Assembly (NCBI GenBank): GCA_964369215.1
Contig: CAYJEZ010000057.1
Location: 1-15,852 of the forward strand
DNA length: 15,852 nt
Origin: SIG603 sp964369215
GTDB lineage: Bacteria > Bacillota > Clostridia > Oscillospirales > Acutalibacteraceae
Reading direction: 5' to 3'
This document shows positions 7,157 through 14,276 of the stretch, piece by piece. The notes below the pieces were generated by a model. That model was not told where the DNA came from and made no database searches. It saw only the letters and a list, made by a program, of their open reading frames with translations. Position 1 is the first letter of the stretch. Every line of letters begins with the position of its first letter. The translations under genes were made by a program, and so were the position numbers.

Positions 7157-9418
7157 TTAAATAGCTGTTACTTTTAATAGCTCTTCAAGAACCTCAACGC
7201 TTACACAGCTAATTTCGGTTTCTCCTTTTTGAACAATTTCCTCTGCTATTTTATCTTCTACCATTCTACGAATATTATTTCTTAAATCTCTCGCACCGCT
7301 TTTTCCTTTAAAAGATTTTTCGGCAAGTAGGGCACAAGCCTCTTTTGTAAACTTGAGAGTAATGCCTTTTTCTCCTAGAGAATGTTCATACTCAGATAGC
7401 ATTAATGCTGCGATATCTTTGTAATTACCTACAGTTAAAGGCTTAAATATAATAATCTCGTCTATGCGGCTTAAAAACTCAGGGCGCAAAAACTCTGACA
7501 AGCCTTTCATAGCTTTCTCGCGGCTTATGTCGCCGTCTGTTTTGTTAAAGCCTAATATGCCCTCTTTGTTGTTGCTACCAGCATTTGAGGTCATTATTAT
7601 AACTGTATTCTCAAAACTTACTGTTCTACCGTGGGCGTCTGTAATTCTGCCCTCGTCTAAAATTTGCAGTAAAATATTCATAACATCTGGGTGAGCTTTC
7701 TCTATTTCGTCTAACAGAATAACACTGTAAGGCTTTCTTCTTACTTTCTCGGTAAGCTGTCCTGCCTCGTCGTAACCTACATACCCAGGAGGAGAACCAA
7801 TAATTTTTGAAACAGAGTGCTTCTCCATAAACTCAGACATGTCTAGCCTAATTAAAGTCTCTGGGCTATCAAAAAGCTCTTTAGAAAGCACACGCACAAG
7901 CTCGGTTTTTCCTGTGCCTGTAGGCCCTACAAATATAAATGAAGACGGATGCTTTCTAGGGCTTAGTTGTACTCTGCTTCGCCTTATTGCTGATGAAACA
8001 GCCTTAACTGCCTCGTCTTGCCCAATAATTTTTTTACTTAAAACATCTTCAAAGTTACTTAGTTTACCAAGGTCTGTTTTTTGAATTTTAGATGCAGGGA
8101 TTCCTGTCCAAAGCTCTATAACATAGGCTAAGTCATCTTCATTAACATCTGTATAAACTTTATCCATGTCAAAGGCTTCTATATCTTTCTCTAAAACGCT
8201 TATCTCATACCTTGTTTTCGCTAGTTCTTCGTAATCTAGTTCTTCTTCAGCCTCTATATTCTCTTCTTTTGTTTTTGCCTTGCTTAAGTTCTCTGTAGCT
8301 ATCTCATACTTATCAAGCTCTTTGTTTCTCAAAGCTGCACAGGTGCAAGACTCGTCTAAAAGGTCAATAGCTTTGTCAGGTAAAAACCTATCTGTTATAT
8401 ATCTCTCAGATAAAACTACAAGCCGTTTAGCAATTTTCTCGCTTACTTTAACTTTATGAAAAGCCTCGTAATATGCTTTTATGCCCATAATAATCTCGGT
8501 AGCCTCGTCTATTGAGGGCTCGTTAACGGTTACAGGTTGAAAACGCCTCTCTAAAGCAGAGTCTTTCTCTATATATTTTCTGTACTCGTTAAACGTAGTT
8601 GCTCCAACAACTTGAATTTCTCCGCGTGAGAGTGCTGGTTTTAGAATATTAGCAGCATTCATGCCACCTTCAGAGTCGCCTGCGCCAACTAAGTTGTGAA
8701 CCTCATCTATAAACAAAATTATGTTGCCTGTTTGTTTAACCTCGTCTACAAGGTCTTTAATTCTTTTCTCAAATTGTCCTCTAAACTGTGTGCCTGCTAC
8801 TAAAGCGGTTAAGTCTAAAAGCATAACCTCTTTGTTTTTAAGCTTAGTAGGCACTTGCTCGCTTGCAATTCTTAAGGCTAAACCCTCTGCAATTGCTGTT
8901 TTACCAACACCAGGCTCTCCAATTAAGCAGGGGTTATTTTTTGTTCTTCTTGATAAAATTTGAACAATTCTTTCAATCTCGCGGTCTCTGCCAATAATGT
9001 TGTCAAGCTCGCCTTTTCTAGCCTTTGCGGTTAGGTCTGTGCAGTAACTTTGCAAGTTTTTGCGCTTACTTTTGTGAAAATTCTCTTTTTTTGAAGAGCT
9101 TTTTCCACCATGGGTTTCGTCTTGTTTTTTGTCTCTATTGCTGCCAAAAATTTGCTCAATAGGTAAAGACATAGAACCCCCTACGGAGAAACCGTCGCCT
9201 TCTTCGTCTTCGCTTAAAGGCATAAGCCCCTCCATGCCGTCTGTTAAAGACTCTAACATGTCGTCGGTTATACCCATTTGACTCATTATATCGTTAACCG
9301 GTTTTATTCCCAGTTCTTTAGCGCAAACAAGACATATGCCCTGAGTTGAACCGCTGTCCGTGCTTTGAGATATAAACACAATAGCAGGACGTTTTTTACA
9401 TCGTGAACACATCATCAT
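7157..9418 (-). CDS. clpE: ClpE-type ATP-dependent Clp protease ATP-binding subunit
   Basis: HSP100 unfoldase of 753 residues that feeds proteins to ClpP. It lacks the ClpC-type N domain and instead begins with a Cys4 zinc finger, C4-x2-C7 and C29-x2-C32, the ClpE hallmark. A charged, probably disordered linker (about 70-120) follows. The first AAA+ module has Walker A GEPGVGKT (167-174) and Walker B FIDE (D238/E239). A helical middle region spans about 365-425. The second module has GPTGTGKT (498-505) and LLDEIEKAH (D570/E571). LGF at 622-624 fits the ClpP-docking loop. The frame extends to an ATG at 9433, but GAAGGA (9425-9430) lies six bases before the ATG at 9418, and the upstream ATG has no such site, so 9418 is chosen. 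It lies downstream of pgsA on the same strand, with a 158-bp spacer and its own terminator. Confidence 0.9.
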   Translation of the reverse strand: MMMCSRCKKRPAIVFISQSTDSGSTQGICLVCAKELGIKPVNDIMSQMGITDDMLESLTDGMEGLMPLSEDEEGDGFSVGGSMSLPIEQIFGSNRDKKQDETHGGKSSSKKENFHKSKRKNLQSYCTDLTAKARKGELDNIIGRDREIERIVQILSRRTKNNPCLIGEPGVGKTAIAEGLALRIASEQVPTKLKNKEVMLLDLTALVAGTQFRGQFEKRIKDLVDEVKQTGNIILFIDEVHNLVGAGDSEGGMNAANILKPALSRGEIQVVGATTFNEYRKYIEKDSALERRFQPVTVNEPSIDEATEIIMGIKAYYEAFHKVKVSEKIAKRLVVLSERYITDRFLPDKAIDLLDESCTCAALRNKELDKYEIATENLSKAKTKEENIEAEEELDYEELAKTRYEISVLEKDIEAFDMDKVYTDVNEDDLAYVIELWTGIPASKIQKTDLGKLSNFEDVLSKKIIGQDEAVKAVSSAIRRSRVQLSPRKHPSSFIFVGPTGTGKTELVRVLSKELFDSPETLIRLDMSEFMEKHSVSKIIGSPPGYVGYDEAGQLTEKVRRKPYSVILLDEIEKAHPDVMNILLQILDEGRITDAHGRTVSFENTVIIMTSNAGSNNKEGILGFNKTDGDISREKAMKGLSEFLRPEFLSRIDEIIIFKPLTVGNYKDIAALMLSEYEHSLGEKGITLKFTKEACALLAEKSFKGKSGARDLRNNIRRMVEDKIAEEIVQKGETEISCVSVEVLEELLKVTAI

Positions 9419-9576
9419 AAAAAATCCTTCCATTTCTATAAAAGAAATTTACCCACCTATACCGAGAAAATACAAAAATTACATAATACGTAAATATCAG
9501 TAAAGTCTCTCAATAGCAAGGTGTCTGTATATACTATACACCATTGGTGGGTAAAATGTTTAAACAAGTTATTAAT
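9419..9576 (-). promoter_or_regulatory. pgsA-clpE spacer with several palindromes
   Basis: The spacer holds three palindromic elements. TGTATA-TAC-TATACA is at 9526-9540. CACCA-T-TGGTG (9539-9549) overlaps its end. A separated pair, TTTACCCACC (9448-9457) and GGTGGGTAAA (9546-9555), is perfectly complementary. Weak minus-strand promoter options exist, such as TTGCTA-17-TATTTA, but none is convincing. I see no CtsR (GGTCAAA repeats) or CIRCE site. Confidence 0.4.
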
Positions 9577-10206
9577 TTATGTTTTTCCTACTGTTTTTTT
9601 CGCTTTTATTTCTTGCTTTAAGTCAAAATCATGCTGTTCGCTGTCGCTAGATACTATCAACTTATATTCATCATAGTATTTAAACAATGAATACAACATT
9701 AAAATAAGGGTTATGCCAAGTAATATATATGCAGTAGTAAGAAAAGTAATATCACTTGCACCTAAATTAGCCATTAATATTATTACACCTGTTGAAATAT
9801 AAAATAAAACTGTAGAGAGTTTACCAAACCATTTTGACTCGCCTGGCTTTTTCTTTTTTGCCAATAGGCTTGACGCCATAATAAGCATCAAAAGTTCTTT
9901 TGCTATTAAGCAAAACAAAAATAAAGATATAGTCGGAAAATCTATTGCAAGACAAATAGCAATACAGCCTTGGGTTAGTTTATCCGCAAAAGGGTCTAAA
10001 ATTTTACCAAGTTCTGTTATTTGGTTAAATTTTCTTGCAATATAGCCGTCAATACAGTCAGATAAAGCAGACAAAACAAGCAATGCAATAGCTATATCTA
10101 GTTTATCGTCAAAGTAAAAATAGATAAAAAATGGAATGAGTACAATTCTTATTACAGAAATTAAATTAGGTATAGTAAGATTTTGGTTTCTCTCGCTACT
10201 AGACAT
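9577..10206 (-). CDS. pgsA: CDP-diacylglycerol--glycerol-3-phosphate 3-phosphatidyltransferase
   Basis: Integral membrane enzyme that makes phosphatidylglycerol phosphate from CDP-diacylglycerol and glycerol 3-phosphate, the committed step to phosphatidylglycerol and cardiolipin. The CDP-alcohol phosphatidyltransferase motif is complete: D50-x2-D53-G54-x2-A57-R58-x8-G67-x3-D71-x3-D75. About five or six hydrophobic segments follow the N-terminal TIPNLISVIRI, which is typical of PgsA. A charged cytoplasmic tail runs from about 180 to 209. Length (209) is a little above the family norm because of this tail. AGGAGA (10214-10219) is seven bases before the ATG and overlaps the TAG of the preceding cvpA-like gene, so the two are closely coupled. 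Other CDP-alcohol transferases cannot be fully excluded by motif alone. Confidence 0.9.
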   Translation of the reverse strand: MSSSERNQNLTIPNLISVIRIVLIPFFIYFYFDDKLDIAIALLVLSALSDCIDGYIARKFNQITELGKILDPFADKLTQGCIAICLAIDFPTISLFLFCLIAKELLMLIMASSLLAKKKKPGESKWFGKLSTVLFYISTGVIILMANLGASDITFLTTAYILLGITLILMLYSLFKYYDEYKLIVSSDSEQHDFDLKQEIKAKKTVGKT

Positions 10207-10217
10207 TAATAATTCTC

Positions 10218-10907
10218 CTACATTATTATTGAAGTAAAGGGGTTAAAGTTAACAAAAAACTTAAATATAAAAGATGAATTAACGGTTGTTTCAAAAAAGA
10301 CTAATTGATCTGAAGATAACAAGAATGATAAAAAGTGAATTATTGTTAGTACAACCCACATAATAATAATAGCAAATACCAAGCCAAAAACTCCACCTAA
10401 AGTGCCGTCTATTTGACTTAATACCGGCAAATTAAGAATTGGTGAAATTAGTTTGCCTATTGCACTTATAGCTATCATTATTATCAAAAACAATAATATA
10501 ACAACAAAAAAATTAATTATTAATACAAACACAGGAGATATAGCGTCAACTATAAACTCTGTTACTTTTTCATCCGTTCCTGTTGCACCTAAAATAAGCG
10601 AATTTCTACTAATTCCTTGCTCCTCAAGTAAGTTTTTCACAAAGTCAGGCAAAGGTTCATAAACCTCTAAAATCAGCTCTTCGCCCCTAAATCTATCAGT
10701 TAGCTCATATACTCTCTCATATAGTCCATTTTTCATGAAAGACTCATATATAGCTGTAGATATAGGGCCTGAAAAAATTGCGGCTAATATTGCTGATGCT
10801 ATAGAGCCTAAAAGGTCAATTAGTGATTGAACTAAACCTTTTCTTGAGCCTATAAAAAAGCCTATAATTAGTATTAATACTAAAATTCCATCAAATATAT
10901 ACGGCAT
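10218..10907 (-). CDS. CvpA family membrane protein
   Basis: A 229-residue protein with four predicted membrane segments: about 5-21, 28-50, 125-150 and 170-195. The opening FDGILVLILIIGFFIGSRKG is typical of the CvpA (colicin V production) family. A hydrophilic stretch between about 60 and 115 separates the two hairpins. The family has been linked to colicin V export in enteric bacteria and to envelope stress, but its molecular role is unclear. The ATG at 10907 follows AAGGGG (10918-10923). The stop codon lies inside the ribosome binding site of pgsA, so translation of the pair is probably linked. Confidence 0.85.
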   Translation of the reverse strand: MPYIFDGILVLILIIGFFIGSRKGLVQSLIDLLGSIASAILAAIFSGPISTAIYESFMKNGLYERVYELTDRFRGEELILEVYEPLPDFVKNLLEEQGISRNSLILGATGTDEKVTEFIVDAISPVFVLIINFFVVILLFLIIMIAISAIGKLISPILNLPVLSQIDGTLGGVFGLVFAIIIMWVVLTIIHFLSFLLSSDQLVFFETTVNSSFIFKFFVNFNPFTSIIM

Positions 10908-10978
10908 TTATACATATCCCCTTATAAACATTTTATTACAATTATGCAAAAGTATGTGATTTTTATACCACAAAGCTA

Positions 10979-11007
10979 AATATACCATATATTTCAGAAA
11001 AATACAA
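10979..11007 (-). promoter_or_regulatory. Candidate promoter of the cvpA-pgsA unit
   Basis: On the minus strand, TTGTAT (11002-11007) and TATATT (10979-10984) are 17 bases apart. A TG one base before the -10 box makes it an extended -10. The -35 match is weak. The leader would be about 65 bases. Confidence 0.4.
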
Positions 11008-11143
11008 TATGTATTAACCATTAATTTATTATTAAGATTGTAATGATTAATATGCTTAAACTTAAATAAATAAAAACCCTTAAATTCATTTTAATAATTA
11101 TTAAAAAAGCTTTTAATCAAGCAATGTCTTAGTATATATAGGG

Positions 11144-11243
11144 CCTTGTAAGTAGAGAGTTACTATGGGTTTAAAACGGTTTGGGTATAATCTAAATAAA
11201 AAGGAGTAACCCGGCATGTTTTCAATAACTCTGTTTTACAAGG
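11144..11243. repeat. 100-nt nested inverted-repeat element
   Basis: The outer arms CCTTGTAA (11144-11151) and TTACAAGG (11236-11243) are perfect complements. After a small internal loop, AGAGTTA (11156-11162) pairs with TAACTCT (11226-11232). Further in, GGGTT (11167-11171) can pair with AACCC (11208-11212). The element could be a miniature inverted-repeat element or a structured RNA. It matches no riboswitch that I can recognise. Confidence 0.5.
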
Positions 11244-11290
11244 TTATGAGAAACACACCGACTTACACCAAATATTTTTATTTTTTATGA
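11216..11290 (+). CDS. Possible 24-residue small peptide ORF
   Basis: ATG at 11216 opens a 24-codon frame ending at TGA 11288-11290, encoding a peptide that starts MFSITLFYKVMRN and is rich in aromatic residues. AAGGAG (11201-11206) is nine bases upstream, and TATAAT (11186-11191) lies before that. No good -35 box is visible. The frame overlaps the right arm of the inverted-repeat element. In AT-rich DNA such a short ORF may be chance, so confidence is low and no function is proposed. Confidence 0.2.
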   Translation: MFSITLFYKVMRNTPTYTKYFYFL

Positions 11291-11337
11291 TTGATAAAAA
11301 CTTAAAGCTTACCCAAACATTACGCTGTTTATAATAC
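11283..11337 (-). repeat. 55-bp contig-end overlap, copy 1 (second gap)
   Basis: The 55 bases before the second N run are identical to 11438-11492. The copy includes a displaced duplicate of the last 29 bases of xylA (11309-11337). It is an assembly effect, not a second xylA fragment. Confidence 0.9.
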
Positions 11338-11437
11338 NNNNNNNNNNNNNNNNNNNNNNNNNNNNNNNNNNNNNNNNNNNNNNNNNNNNNNNNNNNNNNN
11401 NNNNNNNNNNNNNNNNNNNNNNNNNNNNNNNNNNNNN
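11338..11437. other. Assembly gap of 100 N
   Basis: Exactly 100 N between two identical 55-base ends, the same pattern as the gap at 2749-2848. The simplest reading is an unresolved k-mer overlap with nothing missing. Confidence 0.97.
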
Positions 11438-11492
11438 TTTTATGATTGATAAAAACTTAAAGCTTACCCAAACATTACGCTGTTTATAATAC
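11438..11492 (-). repeat. 55-bp contig-end overlap, copy 2 (second gap)
   Basis: Exact copy of 11283-11337. This copy is continuous with the intact 3' end of xylA, whose stop codon is at 11464-11466. Confidence 0.9.
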
Positions 11493-12783
11493 TCTCAAGG
11501 CTTTCTTGACGTCCTGAACCTGGAAGAATAACAGACTCAGATTTCTCTGCGTACTCTGCTAGCTCTTCAAGTGAGGTCTCGTCGTTAACAATTTTTGCGC
11601 CTATTCCGCTATTGTAACCTTTGTAACGCTCGGTAACAAACTCGTCTACTCTTCCGTCTTCAATTATTTTAGCTGCATTTATTAAACCTAATGCAAAGCT
11701 GTCCATACCTAAAATATAGCCATAGAACATATCTTCTACGGTGTAGCTTGAGCGTCTGTTTTTAGCGTCAAAGTTAAGTCCACCTGTCATAGGTTTCTCT
11801 GCTTTTAATATTTCATACATGCACATAGTTGTTGCATAAACGTCTGATGGGAACTCGTCTGTATCCCAACCTAGTAGTAAATCGCCTTGGTTAGCATCAA
11901 CCGAGCCTAGCATATCGTTAATGATTGAAACACGTAGCTCGTGTTGGAAGGTGTGTCCTGCTAGAGTTGCATGGTTTGCCTCTATATTAAGTTTAAAGTC
12001 TTTGTCAAGGCCGTAGCTTCTTAAAAAGTTAATTGATGTAGCTGCGTCGTAATCATATTGATGTTTCATAGGCTCTTTTGGCTTAGGCTCGATATAAAAG
12101 TCGCCTGTAAAGCCAATTTTACGGCCGTAAGTAACTGCCATTTTCATAAGTCTTGCAATGTTGTCAAGCTCTAATTTCATGTCTGTATTTAATAGTGTTT
12201 CGTATCCTTCACGTCCACCCCAAAAAACATAACCTTTACCGCCAAGCCTTACTACCATGTCAAGAACTTTTTTAATTTGAGCTGCTGCTGCCGCGAAAGT
12301 CTCAACACTGTTTGAAGAACCAGCACCGTTCATAAATTTAGGGTTAGAGAACATGTTTGCAGTACCCCAAAGTAATTTAAGGCCTGTCTCTTTCATTTTT
12401 TTCTCTAAATAATCTGTAATTTCGTCTAATCTTTCATTTGTCTCTTTAACGTTTTTACCCTCAGGAATTAAGTCAACGTCATGGAAACAATAGTACTCAA
12501 CGCCTAATTTTTGCATAAACTCAAAACCTGCATCAATTTTAGCTTTTGCATGAGCCATAGTTCCTTTTTCAGCTCCAAATGATTTGTCAGCAGTGCCATC
12601 GCCGAACATATCCTTACCTTCAGCACATAAATTATGCCACCAAGCCATAGCAAAAGGAAGATGCTCTTTCATAGTTTTACCCATGATAACTCTGTTTTCG
12701 TCATAGTATTTAAATGCTAATGGGTTTTTAGACTTAGCACCCTCATACTTTACTTTTTCAATACCTGTAAAAATTTCTGCCAT
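11464..12783 (-). CDS. xylA: Xylose isomerase
   Basis: Cytosolic metal-dependent isomerase converting D-xylose to D-xylulose (also glucose to fructose). It has 439 residues, the longer class II form. All active-site residues are present: H101 and D104 (CFHDVD), E232 and K234 (YIEPKPKEP), E268 and H271 (NIEANH), D296, D307 and D309 (GWDTDE) and D339. These are the same numbers as in characterised thermophilic clostridial enzymes. AAAGGAG (12793-12799) lies nine bases before the ATG and overlaps the TAA of the LacI-type gene 14 bp upstream, so the two form one operon. The stop codon lies inside the 55-base assembly overlap, but this copy reads through cleanly. No xylulokinase or xylose transporter is adjacent. 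Confidence 0.97.
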   Translation of the reverse strand: MAEIFTGIEKVKYEGAKSKNPLAFKYYDENRVIMGKTMKEHLPFAMAWWHNLCAEGKDMFGDGTADKSFGAEKGTMAHAKAKIDAGFEFMQKLGVEYYCFHDVDLIPEGKNVKETNERLDEITDYLEKKMKETGLKLLWGTANMFSNPKFMNGAGSSNSVETFAAAAAQIKKVLDMVVRLGGKGYVFWGGREGYETLLNTDMKLELDNIARLMKMAVTYGRKIGFTGDFYIEPKPKEPMKHQYDYDAATSINFLRSYGLDKDFKLNIEANHATLAGHTFQHELRVSIINDMLGSVDANQGDLLLGWDTDEFPSDVYATTMCMYEILKAEKPMTGGLNFDAKNRRSSYTVEDMFYGYILGMDSFALGLINAAKIIEDGRVDEFVTERYKGYNSGIGAKIVNDETSLEELAEYAEKSESVILPGSGRQESLESIINSVMFG

Positions 12784-12797
12784 TTTAATACACTCCT

Positions 12798-13802
12798 TTA
12801 ATAATTCTGTTTTATTTTAATTAAATTTTCTACTATATAATTTTGCTTATCAGGCATTTGCTCAATAAATAATAGGTTAAACATTAGGTTCATAGCAACC
12901 GAGGCTTGTTGCCTTGGTTGTTGTGTTACCGTTGCCTTTATTACGCCTTTTTTTATTAAGTTAATTACCGCTGGTGTCTCGTCGAAAGTAATTAAATCGA
13001 TTTTGCTTTGTGCCTCTTGGGTTGCCTTATTTACCCCAGTAACCCCTGCTGTTGCAGTAAATATTAAGTTTATGTTTTTGTGCTCTTTTAACATTTTAGA
13101 GGTTTGTTCATACGCAATTTTATCGTCGTCTTCGCCCTCGCAAATAAAAGCTACTTCATAGTCGCTACTCAATTCATCGCAAAAACCTTTTACCCTGACA
13201 TTATGCCCATACATGTTTTTCGAGCCGTTAACAATGCCTACTATAGCACCTTTTTTACGAATAATTTTAGCAATTCCAGCCGCTATTTTACCACCTGAAT
13301 AATAATCAGAGCCAACATAGCATAGCCTATTGCTATTTAAAATATCTGTATTAAGTGTTATAACAGGTATGTTGTTGTTATGAAATTCGTTAATTTTCTT
13401 AACTATTTTTTCGTCGTTTACCGGTGTTAATATTAAACCATTAATGTCTTCTAGCTTCTCTAAAGCTTGAAATTGCTCGCTAACATCATAACCTTTTAGC
13501 TTAATAATTTCAGTAATTACCGAGTAATTTTTATACTCGATTGAAAGCCTTTCAATCTCGCTAATAATATCGTCAAAAAATTCATTGCCAATTGAGTTGA
13601 GTACTACTGCTATTTTTAGTTCTTTTCTTCTAGTTACTAAGGCTTTAGCTAGGGCGTTAGGTTTGTAGCCTAGCATATCTGCACATTTACGCACCTTTTG
13701 CGCTGTTTTATCATTAACTCTACCACGGTTGTTTAGAACCCTGTCTACAGTACCTCTTGAAACACCACTTATTTCTGCTATTTTTTTGATAGTTACAGGC
13801 AT
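12798..13802 (-). CDS. LacI-family transcriptional regulator, probable xylose regulator
   Basis: A 334-residue DNA-binding regulator. The helix-turn-helix lies at about residues 4-27 (TIKKIAEISGVSRGTVDRVL), followed by the hinge helix KPNALAKAL near 50-60. A periplasmic-binding-protein-like sugar domain (about 64-320) includes GLILTPVND and VITLNTD. The recognition helix has GTVDRVLNNRG rather than the more usual ATVSRVLN, marking a particular LacI subgroup. It is the first gene of an operon with xylA, so xylose or xylulose is the likely effector, though this is inferred from position. It probably regulates itself, because a palindrome sits at its predicted transcription start. It is not the ROK-type XylR found in Bacillus. 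Confidence 0.9.
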   Translation of the reverse strand: MPVTIKKIAEISGVSRGTVDRVLNNRGRVNDKTAQKVRKCADMLGYKPNALAKALVTRRKELKIAVVLNSIGNEFFDDIISEIERLSIEYKNYSVITEIIKLKGYDVSEQFQALEKLEDINGLILTPVNDEKIVKKINEFHNNNIPVITLNTDILNSNRLCYVGSDYYSGGKIAAGIAKIIRKKGAIVGIVNGSKNMYGHNVRVKGFCDELSSDYEVAFICEGEDDDKIAYEQTSKMLKEHKNINLIFTATAGVTGVNKATQEAQSKIDLITFDETPAVINLIKKGVIKATVTQQPRQQASVAMNLMFNLLFIEQMPDKQNYIVENLIKIKQNY

Positions 13803-13826
13803 ATATAAACCACCATTACTTTTTTT

Positions 13827-13842
13827 GCGTGTTCGTGCACGC
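13827..13842. promoter_or_regulatory. Candidate LacI-family operator
   Basis: GCGTGTTCGTGCACGC is a 16-bp interrupted palindrome (arms GCGTG/CACGC), GC-rich in an AT-rich spacer. It lies just downstream of the predicted -10 box, at about +1 to +16, where a repressor would block initiation. It probably binds the adjacent regulator. I found no second copy in the window. Confidence 0.6.
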
Positions 13843-13849
13843 TAATAAT

Positions 13850-13878
13850 AAAATATACCAAACAAACCAAAATGTCAA
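13850..13878 (-). promoter_or_regulatory. Promoter of the lacI-xylA operon
   Basis: On the minus strand, a perfect TTGACA (13873-13878) is followed 17 bases later by TATTTT (13850-13855). An alternative -10, TATATT with an extended TG, overlaps it at 15-base spacing. The leader would be about 40 bases and begins at the operator. Confidence 0.65.
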
Positions 13879-14090
13879 TAGCTAAACTAATATTATTTTG
13901 TTAATTTTTTTATTTTAAATTTATGTAAGTAGTTTTGTTTTCTATAGCTTAATTATTGAATGGTGTTATTAAGTGTAAATTATATGCAAGTAGTTTATGA
14001 ATTAACAATATATATACATAGTTTTTCAGCATATAATTGTATGTCAAAAGATGTTGTGCTACCATATAATGTATTATTATAAAATATTAC

Positions 14091-14104
14091 TGAATATTTA
14101 TACA
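14091..14104. promoter_or_regulatory. Candidate ArgR (ARG) box upstream of argG
   Basis: TGAATATTTATACA matches the ARG-box pattern TGAAT-N4-ATTCA in nine of the ten defined positions. It lies seven bases upstream of the -35 box of the argG promoter, a sensible position for arginine-dependent repression. The AT-rich context makes a chance match possible. Confidence 0.4.
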
Positions 14105-14110
14105 AAACTA

Positions 14111-14138
14111 TTGCATTTTTTTTATTAAGGTGTATAAT
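14111..14138 (+). promoter_or_regulatory. Promoter of argG
   Basis: TTGCAT (14111-14116) and a perfect TATAAT (14133-14138) are 16 bases apart. Transcription would start near 14145, giving a leader of about 130 bases before argG. Confidence 0.65.
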
Positions 14139-14168
14139 ATGCTTATAGTCATGTAAATATTAGAAATC

Positions 14169-14185
14169 GGCATACTTATTATGCC
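14169..14185 (+). other. Leader hairpin 1 of argG
   Basis: GGCATA-CTTAT-TATGCC is a perfect six-base-pair hairpin in the predicted 5' leader of argG. It has no T-run and matches no riboswitch that I recognise. The region could instead be a DNA palindrome for a regulator. Confidence 0.45.
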
Positions 14186-14212
14186 TGCTAACTTAATAAA
14201 ATAACAAGCGAA

Positions 14213-14250
14213 TAATACTAATATATTTCTTAAAAAAATCATTAGTATTA
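14213..14250 (+). other. Leader hairpin 2 of argG
   Basis: Ten-base perfect arms TAATACTAAT (14213-14222) and ATTAGTATTA (14241-14250) enclose an 18-base loop. The structure ends about nine bases before the argG ribosome binding site (AAAGGA), close enough to affect translation or mRNA stability. Confidence 0.5.
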
Positions 14251-14276
14251 AGTAAAAGAAAGGACGGTCATTTAAT

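Larger units (their letters stand above)
10908..11463. other. Intergenic region between xylA and cvpA-like gene
   Basis: Very AT-rich, apparently 556 bp but about 400 bp once the assembly overlap is removed. It holds a candidate promoter for the cvpA-like gene (10979-11007), a 100-nt inverted-repeat element (11144-11243), a possible 24-codon ORF (11216-11290) and the second N gap. I see no obvious intrinsic terminator for xylA. Confidence 0.7.
13803..14276. other. Divergent intergenic region between the lacI-xylA and argG units
   Basis: A 474-bp AT-rich spacer that holds regulatory signals for both directions: operator and promoter for the LacI-type gene at the left, ArgR-box candidate, promoter and leader hairpins for argG at the right. 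In the middle, TATGTAAGTAGTTT (13922-13935) and TATGCAAGTAGTTT (13983-13996) form a 61-bp-spaced direct repeat with 13 of 14 bases equal. No T-box or tRNA is visible. Confidence 0.6.

Noticed and set aside
9434..9576. CtsR or CIRCE heat-shock operator upstream of clpE
   Set aside because: Neither tandem GGTCAAA heptads nor TTAGCACTC-N9-GAGTGCTAA is present.
11309..11337. Second xylA 3' fragment (pseudogene)
   Set aside because: It is part of the duplicated contig end and disappears when the 55-base overlap is collapsed.
14100..14276. T-box or amino-acid riboswitch before argG
   Set aside because: No T-box core (GGGTGG-type) or recognisable specifier structure is visible. Only simple hairpins are seen.
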